Shown here piece after piece: positions 21,542 through 29,828 of a stretch of DNA of 35,338 bases (position 1 is the stretch's first letter; every line of letters begins with the position of its first letter). The notes beneath the pieces were generated by a model. It was not told the DNA's origin. It ran no database searches and was given only the letters and a program-made list of their open reading frames with translations. Position numbers and translations under genes: made by a program. The stretch is from NCBI GenBank assembly GCA_030596025.1, contig JAUVKW010000011.1:1-35338 (forward strand). Reading direction: 5' to 3'. This DNA is from Bacteroidota bacterium (lineage in GTDB: Bacteria; Bacteroidota; Bacteroidia; Bacteroidales; VadinHA17).

Positions 21542-22633
21542 ATGGATAAGAATAATTTTTGCGTTATAATGGCAGGGGGGATAGGGAGTAGATTCTGGCC
21601 TTTGAGTCGCACTTCCATGCCAAAACAATTTTTGGATATTCTGGGTACAGGGAAAACCTTATTGCAACAAACGGTTGAAAGATTCCTTAAGATTTGTCCA
21701 AAGGAAAATATTTTCATTGTCTCTAATCTTGAATATGGAGATATAATTAAGGAGCAATTATCAGATTTTACTGATTTTCAAATCATGCTTGAGCCAATGC
21801 GGAAAAATACGGCTCCATGTATTGCTTATGCAAATTATAGGATTAAGCAGGTAAATCCCAGCGCTAATATTATTGTTGCTCCTTCTGATCATTTAATCCT
21901 TGATGAAAGAGAGTTTATTCGGGTTATCAATCAGGGTTTAAATTTTGCAGGAAGCACAGATGCATTGCTAACCCTGGGGATTAAACCCAGCCGTCCGGAG
22001 ACTGGTTATGGTTATATTCAAGGAATCAAAGGGATTGTTGATAAGAATGTGCCCGATTTAATGAAAGTAAAAACATTTACTGAGAAGCCTGATTATGAAA
22101 TGGCTAAAGTTTTTTTGAGGAGTGGTGATTTCTATTGGAATTCAGGAATATTTATGTGGTCACTTAAAGCAATTGAGCAGTCTTTTGATCAGCATCTGGA
22201 GGAAATGGCAGCCTTATTTAATGATTTGGAAACTGGTTTAGCACCAGGCAGGGAAGCCGAAATTATCCATTCAGTTTACTCTGAATCAAGAAATATTTCT
22301 ATTGATTACGGAATTATGGAAAAGGCCGATAATGTTTTCGTTCTTACAGCTGATTTTGGCTGGTCGGATCTTGGGACCTGGAGTTCTCTATATGATCATC
22401 TTGATCTGGATAAAAAGGGAAATGCAATCAGCGGAGATATGATTATGAGTTATGATTCTGAAGGATGTATTGTAAATGCTTCAGATGGGAAACTGGTAGT
22501 TATTCAGGGCCTTAAAGATTATATTGTTGTTGATTCCGGGAAAGTGTTATTGATCTGTAAAAAGAGTGAAGAACAATCGATTAAGCAGATTGTAAATGAT
22601 CTTAAGGTTCAGACCGGGGAAGAATTTGTATAA
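21542..22633 (+). CDS. manC: Mannose-1-phosphate guanylyltransferase
   Basis: Makes GDP-mannose from mannose-1-phosphate and GTP for polysaccharide and glycan synthesis. 363 residues from ATG 21542. The frame upstream to a TTG at 21491 would add 17 residues before the conserved start, so I excluded it. The nucleotide-binding motif GGIGSRFWPLSR (11-22), TEKP (around 180-183) and FYWNSGIFMWS (around 195-205) are diagnostic. Length fits the short form without the phosphomannose-isomerase domain. Followed by a strong terminator. Confidence 0.92.
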   Translation: MDKNNFCVIMAGGIGSRFWPLSRTSMPKQFLDILGTGKTLLQQTVERFLKICPKENIFIVSNLEYGDIIKEQLSDFTDFQIMLEPMRKNTAPCIAYANYRIKQVNPSANIIVAPSDHLILDEREFIRVINQGLNFAGSTDALLTLGIKPSRPETGYGYIQGIKGIVDKNVPDLMKVKTFTEKPDYEMAKVFLRSGDFYWNSGIFMWSLKAIEQSFDQHLEEMAALFNDLETGLAPGREAEIIHSVYSESRNISIDYGIMEKADNVFVLTADFGWSDLGTWSSLYDHLDLDKKGNAISGDMIMSYDSEGCIVNASDGKLVVIQGLKDYIVVDSGKVLLICKKSEEQSIKQIVNDLKVQTGEEFV

Positions 22634-22664
22634 AAAAACTCTCGGTTTCCCGGGAGTTTTTTTT
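22634..22664. terminator. Bidirectional terminator between manC and gldN
   Basis: AAAAAACTCTCGG and CCCGGGAGTTTTTT pair around a short loop, flanked by A- and T-runs. It lies between the convergent stops at 22633 and 22684 and can serve both transcripts. Confidence 0.85.
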
Positions 22665-22683
22665 ATAATTCAATTCAGAAAAT

Positions 22684-23526
22684 CTAATATTCCCAAAGAT
22701 CTTGCTCCATATTGAAAATAGCTTCCTTGATCTTTTCTGATTCAAGCAAGGCTCCCCTTCCTGTTTCGTATTCTGTTACGTCACGGTTATCATACACATT
22801 TGATTCTGCAAGTATGAAACTTGCGAAACGACGCTGCAAAAAGGTGTCGTCATAGGAAATACGATGTGCATCATTATTCCTGTTATAGGATTCATGATTG
22901 GCAAAAGTGGTTCTGAAGTCAGGATAGTAAATCCAGAAAAGCTTTCTTTTCTGATATGATTCCAAATCAGAGTTGTAGGAAATACGGATAGGGCACAGGC
23001 CTACAATTCTTACCTGCAATGAGGATAATTTGGTATCGAAATACCATACTTCCTGAATGATGTATTGTTTTACTTCGGAAGAACTGGCTTCAGTTTTGAC
23101 AATTTCTAAGGAGTAAATTCCCGGATTATTGGGATCTTCTACCTCAATAGTATCAACTGTAGCACCGAACTTGGTGTCTATATCCGCCTGGGTTATCACA
23201 ACGGTCATATCATCTCCTTCAGCTGCATCGTAAGCATTTACTGTGCCAGACTTTATTTCTCCCAAAATAACATCAATTAAACTATGCCAGTCACCCTGGG
23301 GCGTGGTTGGATAATACAGAGGATGATTCATTTTTTCTCTAAGATCCACTAACCTCCATATTTTTTTTGCCCACATTACATCTGCTTCCCGAACAGCTTG
23401 ATAGGGTGCCGGAGCTCTTTGCCCAATTTGTTTTTCATAGATCCATTTTTCTTGTGCCTCAGCCTTTTGAGAGAAGAAGGCGATAAAAATAAAAAGGACT
23501 GAAAATATGCCTATAATCTTTTTCAT
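22684..23526 (-). CDS. gldN: Type IX secretion/gliding protein GldN (PorN)
   Basis: 280 residues with a signal peptide (1-24, ending AEA). Periplasmic component that forms rings with GldK below the outer membrane. The family traits YQAVREADVMWAKKIWRLVDLREKMNHPLYYP (about 42-73, in part) and the C-terminal RRFASFILAESNVYDNRDV are plain. Last gene of the porP-gldKLMN operon, 23 bases after gldM, followed by the terminator shared with manC. Confidence 0.93.
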   Translation of the reverse strand: MKKIIGIFSVLFIFIAFFSQKAEAQEKWIYEKQIGQRAPAPYQAVREADVMWAKKIWRLVDLREKMNHPLYYPTTPQGDWHSLIDVILGEIKSGTVNAYDAAEGDDMTVVITQADIDTKFGATVDTIEVEDPNNPGIYSLEIVKTEASSSEVKQYIIQEVWYFDTKLSSLQVRIVGLCPIRISYNSDLESYQKRKLFWIYYPDFRTTFANHESYNRNNDAHRISYDDTFLQRRFASFILAESNVYDNRDVTEYETGRGALLESEKIKEAIFNMEQDLWEY

Positions 23527-23549
23527 AAGTCGAATTCTTTAGTTTTCAA

Positions 23550-25175
23550 TTACTTGGCTTTAAATACAATAGGAGCAAGTTTTCTGGTTTTTCCATCAGG
23601 TCCTACTGCTTTAATCTCACTGATATAAATGGTTTGGTTTCGCTTTAATCGATTCAGTAGTTTCTTTTGCTGCGAAGTAAATAAGTTATTGCTTGACACT
23701 TCGTCATAAGTAAATCCTTTATTATCAGTTATGGATACTATAAAGCCGGTAACCCGGAATGACAGGTCGAAATCAAAATTTTCTAATTCAGCAATCACAC
23801 CTCTTTGAGCAGTAAGAGTTGCTTTAGGAATATCTCCACCTTTACTCCCTGCAACTTTAGCTACAGGATCGGGCAATGATTTAACACGGAAGTTTACTGC
23901 ACCCATTGGTTTATTTTGGCCACCAACATTGGCTATAACTGTAACCTTTGCCGCTACACCAGGTCTTCTTGGTTGAACAACCCAGTTCCCCCTGAATTTT
24001 TTTGTTTTTCCACGGATAATTGAACCATTGGTCATGCTTGCTCTAATTTGGGAATCTCCAATACCGGGTACAGAAATGTTTACAGGATTTTTAACCCCAA
24101 CATAAAATACGTTCATAGCTGTTGGTGAAACAACTACGTTTGGAGCAGCAACCATATAGCTTCCCTCAAAAGGATAGCTGATAGTGGATCCGTCCGGGGC
24201 ATTTATTTTAATTAAGCCACCCCATTTTTTCTCTCCCAGTGAGGATGTTTTTCTTTTATATATCCCCATTCCCCTGTCATCAATGGCAAGAGTCTCAGCA
24301 TTTCCGCTCATTCTGTATTCTATAGTGCCATTGGCAGCTGTAATAGTTTCATATTTACCAACCTGGATATTTGGCTTTTGTGTTGAGTCCATTGCCGCAA
24401 TAAACACCTTTGCTTCATAATCACTACCACTTGTTATATGGTTTGATCCGATAACTGTAGGAACAAGTTTATTCACTCTGATATCTGCTGCACCAATCTG
24501 GCTGAAAAAGAAACCAAGGGCATCTGCTTCTGCGTTTCGTACATCGTTTTGCATTTTCGATAAAATAGTAACTACTGCAATCAAAGGCATAGTATGGAAG
24601 TTATGATATTCCCAGGTTACCATTTCATCATGTTCCATTACATCATCGGTAGGCAGACTGTTTACAATGCTTGTGGAAACATTTGGATGTCCTTCACCAA
24701 TTTGTTCCAGGAGGAATTCCCGGTAATCAACTATTGCAGCTTTCAGATCGTATGCTTTTCCATTGTTATTAGAACCAATAAGTATTTGAGACGGAACATT
24801 GGCATCATCAATGTTTTTGATCATTTCCGTTTCAATCTGGCCATCCGTAATTGCGTCGGCATCCTTTACTGATACAATCTCAACTTTTAAGGATTGTATG
24901 TAATTATACAATTCATCAGAACGTTCTCGCACGGAACGGGCAACTTTTACCCAGGGCCCGGCTTTTGCAGGATTAGCCAGAGCTTTTTCTTCAAAATCAG
25001 CATAAACAATATTGTTCTTCTGCATGAAATTGGCCGTGGTTTTCGTCAATCCCTCATCTACCCTCTTGAATGCTTCGACGGCTTCTTTAGATACATTCAG
25101 TGCTAACAATGCTGTAAGCACTAAATACATCATTCCTATCATTTTTTGTCTCGGAGTTTCTTTTCCGTGAGCCAT
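23550..25175 (-). CDS. gldM: Type IX secretion/gliding motor protein GldM (PorM)
   Basis: 541 residues, usual size. One N-terminal membrane helix (about 11-28; KMIGMMYLVLTALLALNVS) is followed by a long periplasmic part of stacked domains. It pairs with GldL as the proton-driven motor of type IX secretion and extends to the GldKN ring. The N-terminus MAHGKETPRQKMIGMMYLV is close to the family standard. Sits 31 bases after gldL. Confidence 0.94.
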   Translation of the reverse strand: MAHGKETPRQKMIGMMYLVLTALLALNVSKEAVEAFKRVDEGLTKTTANFMQKNNIVYADFEEKALANPAKAGPWVKVARSVRERSDELYNYIQSLKVEIVSVKDADAITDGQIETEMIKNIDDANVPSQILIGSNNNGKAYDLKAAIVDYREFLLEQIGEGHPNVSTSIVNSLPTDDVMEHDEMVTWEYHNFHTMPLIAVVTILSKMQNDVRNAEADALGFFFSQIGAADIRVNKLVPTVIGSNHITSGSDYEAKVFIAAMDSTQKPNIQVGKYETITAANGTIEYRMSGNAETLAIDDRGMGIYKRKTSSLGEKKWGGLIKINAPDGSTISYPFEGSYMVAAPNVVVSPTAMNVFYVGVKNPVNISVPGIGDSQIRASMTNGSIIRGKTKKFRGNWVVQPRRPGVAAKVTVIANVGGQNKPMGAVNFRVKSLPDPVAKVAGSKGGDIPKATLTAQRGVIAELENFDFDLSFRVTGFIVSITDNKGFTYDEVSSNNLFTSQQKKLLNRLKRNQTIYISEIKAVGPDGKTRKLAPIVFKAK

Positions 25176-25206
25176 AGCTATAAGTTATTTATTTAGATAG
25201 ACTGAA

Positions 25207-26109
25207 TTATTTGCTCATTACATTCATTGCTGAAAGCATGTTACCATAAATTGTATTTAGGGCTGAAAGATTTTCACTGAGCTTTGTAACTTCTTGCTTA
25301 TATCTTTTTGTGTTTTCAGCCGAACTGGTCAGGTCTTCCATCATATCTTGCAATCCTGTATACAATGCCTCAGTACTCTTAAGGTGCTCATTGGTTCCTT
25401 GAAGCTGAAGTTCGTATACAGCATTCAATGCAGCCAGGTTCTTGTTTACAGTTTCAAGATGATCACCATAAGATTTGCTACCATCTTCAATATTGGTAAA
25501 TGATTGAGATAATTGCTGATAGCTTGAACCAGATTCAGTAATCAGATTGGCAGTTTTATCATAAGAATCAGATAAACGCTCCACTGAACTTTTCAAATTC
25601 TGTGTTGACTCAACATATGATTCGGTATGACTGTTAATTGTATCTGCAGCTTTTTGTACGTTGTCTACATAATTATTGCTGGCCACTGCTGCATCTGAAA
25701 TATCAGTAAGATTTTCAGTAGTACTGTTGAGGTTTTTTAAGCCATCACCCAACTTTCTGAATAAGTCTGGTGTAATTTGAGCATTCTCAAGGAGGCTGTC
25801 AAATTTTTCAATAGCAGAAGAACTACCACCAACAGGCCGGTGATATTGTTCCAGGTCTTCATCATCTGATAAACCTGCAAGCTCAGGATACACAAGTGTC
25901 CAGTCTACTTCTTCATGCAAAGGTTCAAATGCAGAGAAAAAGAAAATGATAGCTTCAGTTCCAAGTCCAATGGTAAGCATTGGTCCGGCAAAAGGCCAGT
26001 GCTGAATTTTAAATAGAGCACCAATAATTACAACGGAAGCTCCCAGTCCGTATAGTTTGGCCATAAATGCTTTCCATCCGCTACTTTGTACAATTTCGGT
26101 AATATTCAT
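25207..26109 (-). CDS. gldL: Type IX secretion/gliding motor protein GldL (PorL)
   Basis: 300 residues: two N-terminal membrane helices (about 20-36 and 41-60) and a cytoplasmic coiled-coil tail. E52 in GLGTEAIIFFFSAFEP is the conserved membrane glutamate thought to take part in proton conduction, and K34 in LFKIQHWP is also kept. With GldM it forms the motor. The long tail (about 95-300) is rich in Ser, Thr and Asn with heptad pattern. Between gldK and gldM in the operon. Confidence 0.94.
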   Translation of the reverse strand: MNITEIVQSSGWKAFMAKLYGLGASVVIIGALFKIQHWPFAGPMLTIGLGTEAIIFFFSAFEPLHEEVDWTLVYPELAGLSDDEDLEQYHRPVGGSSSAIEKFDSLLENAQITPDLFRKLGDGLKNLNSTTENLTDISDAAVASNNYVDNVQKAADTINSHTESYVESTQNLKSSVERLSDSYDKTANLITESGSSYQQLSQSFTNIEDGSKSYGDHLETVNKNLAALNAVYELQLQGTNEHLKSTEALYTGLQDMMEDLTSSAENTKRYKQEVTKLSENLSALNTIYGNMLSAMNVMSK

Positions 26110-26160
26110 AGTAGGTGTAGGTTTAATTATTTATTTTAAAATCTGTTATTTAATTTTTAT

Positions 26161-27498
26161 TTATCTCAAGCCTAACATAGATCTGACATTCCTAAATCCT
26201 ATGTATGATTTTGCGGAATCCTGATATTCATAACTTCGTGTACTTGTTTGAAGATAATATGCAATATCCTTCCATGATCCACCACGAATCACTTTTCTTT
26301 TCATAATTGCAGGATCATCCGGACGCGCATTGTGTTGATAAATTGGATTCATGTCATGGGTAAATACGTAGGAAGATTCATCATAAGAGCTAGATGTCCA
26401 TTCAGATACATTTCCTGCCATATCATACAAGCCAAATTCGTTCATATCATATGAGGCCACTTTATTTGAATAAAGGGCACCATCATCAACATATCTTCCT
26501 CTCAGAGGTTTGAAATTGGCAAGAAAGCATCCCTCATCATTCCTTGTGTATAAACCGCCCCATGGATACATGGAGAAATCAAGACCTCCACGTGCAGCAT
26601 ATTCCCATTCAGCTTCAAGAGGGAGTCTGTATTCCTGAACAAAAGCATCACCTTGCTGAGCAAGATATGCGTTTAAATATTGTGTACGCCAAATGCTGAA
26701 AGCAGATGCTTGTTTCCAGGTAACCCCTACAACAGGGTAATCATCGAATGAAGGATGCCAGAAATACATATTTGCCTGGGGCTCATTGTAAGAGAAAGTA
26801 TAATCGCGTATCCACACCAAAGTATCAGGATAGCAATTTATCTCGTTATGAAATACAAATGAACTCCTATCCTGGATTTGAATTCTTTGACCATCCTGAT
26901 CAAATACCTCTCCTTCATAAGATTCTGTTTTCTCATTAAAACGGCTCGATGCCAAAGCTGCCTGTCTCAGGTCTATCCAGAAATAAGAATAAATAAGTTT
27001 TCTGGTATCGATTTCTTTTTTCCCGAAAAATCTCTCCTGCGGAGGATAATACATATCTTCGAGGATATCTGTTATTTCAGGATTTTCCCTGGGATCAATT
27101 TTTGTATCCCAATCAATTATTGGTGGATCATAAGGGTCTCCATTTTCATCTACTTTAAAAAATCCATCAATTTGAGCATCTCCAAGTTTATAACGCATGA
27201 TGGAGTCACGAACATAATGAACAAACTGACGATATTTATTGTTTGTAATTTCAGTTTCGTCCATCCAGAAGGCATCAACAGTAACTGTTCGGCTCATTGT
27301 ATTCATAGACCAGGAAACGTCCTGATCACTGGGGCCCATATTAAAACTTCCCTGGGGGACAAATGCCATGCGATAGGGCTCAGGTTCAAACCATTTCTTA
27401 CGGCCCTGAACGCCTACAAGCTCGCCGTTATATGACCCACTGCCACAGCTACTTGCTATTATTAAGGTAATTATTCCAACTATTGATAACTTTTTCAT
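26161..27498 (-). CDS. gldK: Type IX secretion/gliding lipoprotein GldK (PorK)
   Basis: 445 residues with a lipobox IIASSC (C18), so an outer-membrane lipoprotein facing the periplasm. The fold is that of formylglycine-generating enzyme/SUMF1-like proteins (FNMGPSDQDVSW near 53-64, LPLEAEWEYAARGG, GNVSEWTSSSYDE, VIRGGSWKD), without an expected catalytic role. It builds the periplasmic ring with GldN. Lies 47 bases after the PorP-like gene. Confidence 0.94.
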   Translation of the reverse strand: MKKLSIVGIITLIIASSCGSGSYNGELVGVQGRKKWFEPEPYRMAFVPQGSFNMGPSDQDVSWSMNTMSRTVTVDAFWMDETEITNNKYRQFVHYVRDSIMRYKLGDAQIDGFFKVDENGDPYDPPIIDWDTKIDPRENPEITDILEDMYYPPQERFFGKKEIDTRKLIYSYFWIDLRQAALASSRFNEKTESYEGEVFDQDGQRIQIQDRSSFVFHNEINCYPDTLVWIRDYTFSYNEPQANMYFWHPSFDDYPVVGVTWKQASAFSIWRTQYLNAYLAQQGDAFVQEYRLPLEAEWEYAARGGLDFSMYPWGGLYTRNDEGCFLANFKPLRGRYVDDGALYSNKVASYDMNEFGLYDMAGNVSEWTSSSYDESSYVFTHDMNPIYQHNARPDDPAIMKRKVIRGGSWKDIAYYLQTSTRSYEYQDSAKSYIGFRNVRSMLGLR

Positions 27499-27545
27499 GG
27501 TACTACAAGGTTTAATATTGCAAGTAAGACAAATTTTTTAAAAAA

Positions 27546-28487
27546 TCATAGAAATCTAACACTTTTATATCTTCTCGGACTTCTTTCCATTCCTAAACTA
27601 AAACAGTAATTTACCATAAATTCATGGCTGCCGGTAGTGCCCTGAATAATGTCAGAAGTTGGGAATTCATAAGCATATCCCAACTTAATGCCATTGAATA
27701 ATTGTATACCGAGCATACCAACAACTGCTGAACCTACCTTGTAAGAAACGCCACCCCAGAATTTTTTATTGTACAGGGTATTGGCATTTAGAGTAATTTC
27801 TGATGTAGCTCCATCTGAAAGAATCTGTATGGATGGTAATATCTCAAATAAAGGATTTGGCAATTGGAAATTATATCCGGCTGTAAAGTAATAGTGTCTT
27901 GTTAAGAACGGACTTCCTTCTGAATATTTAAACTTGGGTTCATTCAGATGTGTTGTTGAAAGGCCCACATATAATTCGTCAGTTTTATAAAATAACCCAA
28001 ATCCCATATCAAACACAAACACACTCTCACTATTTGCTGGGATTAGTGGATCTCCATTGACATCAGTATGATGATCGCTGTCTGGAATAAACCACTCAGG
28101 TTCAAGAGACTGATTGTACATTCCAAAGTTAATACCAATACCTAATTTCCCTGGTCCAAGGTCAAGGCGATATGCATAAGATCCGGAAATATTCAGATTC
28201 TTATTGAAGCCGGCCTGATCGTTCATAATAAATAAACCAACTCCACTGCTAATACCAAAGGGTTTCACAGCAGCATTAATATGAAAAACTGTACTCGAAG
28301 GAGCACCCGTAAAACCAACCCATTGTTGACGATTTAGCAAAGTTGCACAAATCATATCACTGCTTCCTGCATACCCTGGGTTTATGGCCATTTGATTGAA
28401 CATATACTGACTGAATTGCGGGTCTTGCTGGGCACCTGAATTCAATGCAAATGAAATTACCAGAGAAATAAAAATCAACTTTTTCAT
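27546..28487 (-). CDS. porP: PorP/SprF-family type IX secretion outer-membrane protein
   Basis: 313 residues, signal peptide (1-19), then the family start QQDPQFSQYMFNQMAINPGYAGS (19-41, in part). Beta-barrel pattern to the C-terminal YKSVRFL. Members link type IX components or adhesins to the outer membrane. As first gene before gldK it matches the porP-K-L-M-N order of Porphyromonas and others. Many SprF-like paralogues exist in this phylum, but the position makes the PorP role likely. Confidence 0.9.
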   Translation of the reverse strand: MKKLIFISLVISFALNSGAQQDPQFSQYMFNQMAINPGYAGSSDMICATLLNRQQWVGFTGAPSSTVFHINAAVKPFGISSGVGLFIMNDQAGFNKNLNISGSYAYRLDLGPGKLGIGINFGMYNQSLEPEWFIPDSDHHTDVNGDPLIPANSESVFVFDMGFGLFYKTDELYVGLSTTHLNEPKFKYSEGSPFLTRHYYFTAGYNFQLPNPLFEILPSIQILSDGATSEITLNANTLYNKKFWGGVSYKVGSAVVGMLGIQLFNGIKLGYAYEFPTSDIIQGTTGSHEFMVNYCFSLGMERSPRRYKSVRFL

Positions 28488-28539
28488 AAGTTCTCTACGT
28501 CTTATTCTTAGGCCAATATATGTAGTTACGTAAAATAAG

Positions 28540-28547
28540 CAAAAATA
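28540..28547 (-). promoter_or_regulatory. Candidate -7 element for the porP-gldKLMN operon
   Basis: On the minus strand TATTTTTG matches TAnnTTTG, 52 bases upstream of the porP ATG. I do not see a well-spaced TTTG -33 element, so this is tentative. Confidence 0.3.
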
Positions 28548-28648
28548 TTATTCCCAAACAAATTTTAATGTCCCCGAAACTTAATAATAGTCAGCACTTC
28601 CCTTATACATAAAAAATCATCTTAAGGTTACCTGAATTTAATGGAAAT

Positions 28649-29809
28649 TTAATTAATTCTTTGGAAAGCCTTCCACCAACGATCCGGAATTTCCTGTTTT
28701 CCTGCCTTTAAATAGTCCTGATAAGAGCAGGAAATCAGCAAAGCAGGCTTATTGTTATTTTTGATGAAAGGAATTTCTATCCACCATCTGTCAGTTTGCT
28801 CACTTTTATAAAAAGTCAAATCCTGTTCAATTGAATCAAGGCTAACTATATATTTGGTAAAACCTTCTGAGTCTCCAGGTTTCTCAATCTTTTTTTGTGA
28901 AAATCCTTCTATAAAGTACCAAAGCACCTGGGCTCCAAGATGAGAAGATTGATTGTTATTATCGAATTGTGGATTTATCTCAGATAATATGAAAGCACTG
29001 AGTTGATCACTAACCCCGGCATATTTTGCTATCTGACAAATTTCTTCTCCATAAAAACCATTTGGAGATGGATAGTAATGTCCCGGAGCATCAGATTGTC
29101 TCACTGCGCTCATGTCGAGGCTAATAAGATCAGCATCTCTAAGAACTGGTTCCAGGTTTCTCAAATCAGATCTTGCTTCTCCCAATCGAATGGTATCGAA
29201 GTATAAATTTTTTAATAGTTCAAGATCGTCCGGATCGGTAAAGTGCACCTGGTGTCCAATATTGGAATAACAGGATAAAAATTTAGTTTTTTGTTTTATA
29301 ATATGCTGCAGATAATTTCCGGAACTCATTTTTTTGCTTTTCGCCCGAAAATCAATTTTAGAATCAATACTTACCAGGTTAATTGATTTTTGTAAATTTT
29401 CATAAGCAAGTAAGGCACCATAAGTAATATCCTGAGAGCCTCCAACAATAACAGGTATGAGGTTTTTTGAAAGCACTTCAATGAGAACATCTCTTAAGCC
29501 AAAATAACTGTCTTCGGCAGAAGGTCCCATTTTCAAATTACCCAAATCAATGATCCGTGTTTTTTTCCAGGGTTTATATAATTTATAAAGGTATTGTCGT
29601 ATTTTATTAGGAGCAAGGGCACTACCAATATTACCGGAATTCCGGTCTTCAGGTACCCCGATCAGGGCTATATCAAAATTTTCAATCTCTTTGATTTCCC
29701 CATTTGTAGTATGAACAAAAATATTTCTGCCAAATTCCTTTTTGGGAATAAGAATGTCAACAGACGTTTTTTCCAGACTTACAGGATCAAAATAATCATT
29801 CAGGTTCAT
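28649..29809 (-). CDS. Arginase/formiminoglutamase-fold protein with degenerate metal site
   Basis: 386 residues, ureohydrolase fold (VIVGGSQDITYGALLAYE at 121-138, LVSIDSKIDFRA at 145-156, LISLDMSAV at 228-236). Arginases bind two Mn ions through six residues in the motifs GGxH, DxHxD and DxD. Here the equivalents are Q126, D149, K151, D153, D232 and S234, so three of six ligands are lost and hydrolysis of a guanidino or formimino substrate is doubtful. Such genes are often labelled formimidoylglutamase by homology. It lies 19 bases after topA and just upstream of the type IX secretion operon, an arrangement I recall as recurrent in Bacteroidota. Role unknown. Confidence 0.82.
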   Translation of the reverse strand: MNLNDYFDPVSLEKTSVDILIPKKEFGRNIFVHTTNGEIKEIENFDIALIGVPEDRNSGNIGSALAPNKIRQYLYKLYKPWKKTRIIDLGNLKMGPSAEDSYFGLRDVLIEVLSKNLIPVIVGGSQDITYGALLAYENLQKSINLVSIDSKIDFRAKSKKMSSGNYLQHIIKQKTKFLSCYSNIGHQVHFTDPDDLELLKNLYFDTIRLGEARSDLRNLEPVLRDADLISLDMSAVRQSDAPGHYYPSPNGFYGEEICQIAKYAGVSDQLSAFILSEINPQFDNNNQSSHLGAQVLWYFIEGFSQKKIEKPGDSEGFTKYIVSLDSIEQDLTFYKSEQTDRWWIEIPFIKNNNKPALLISCSYQDYLKAGKQEIPDRWWKAFQRIN

Positions 29810-29828
29810 TTCAGGCAGGGGGTTTTAA

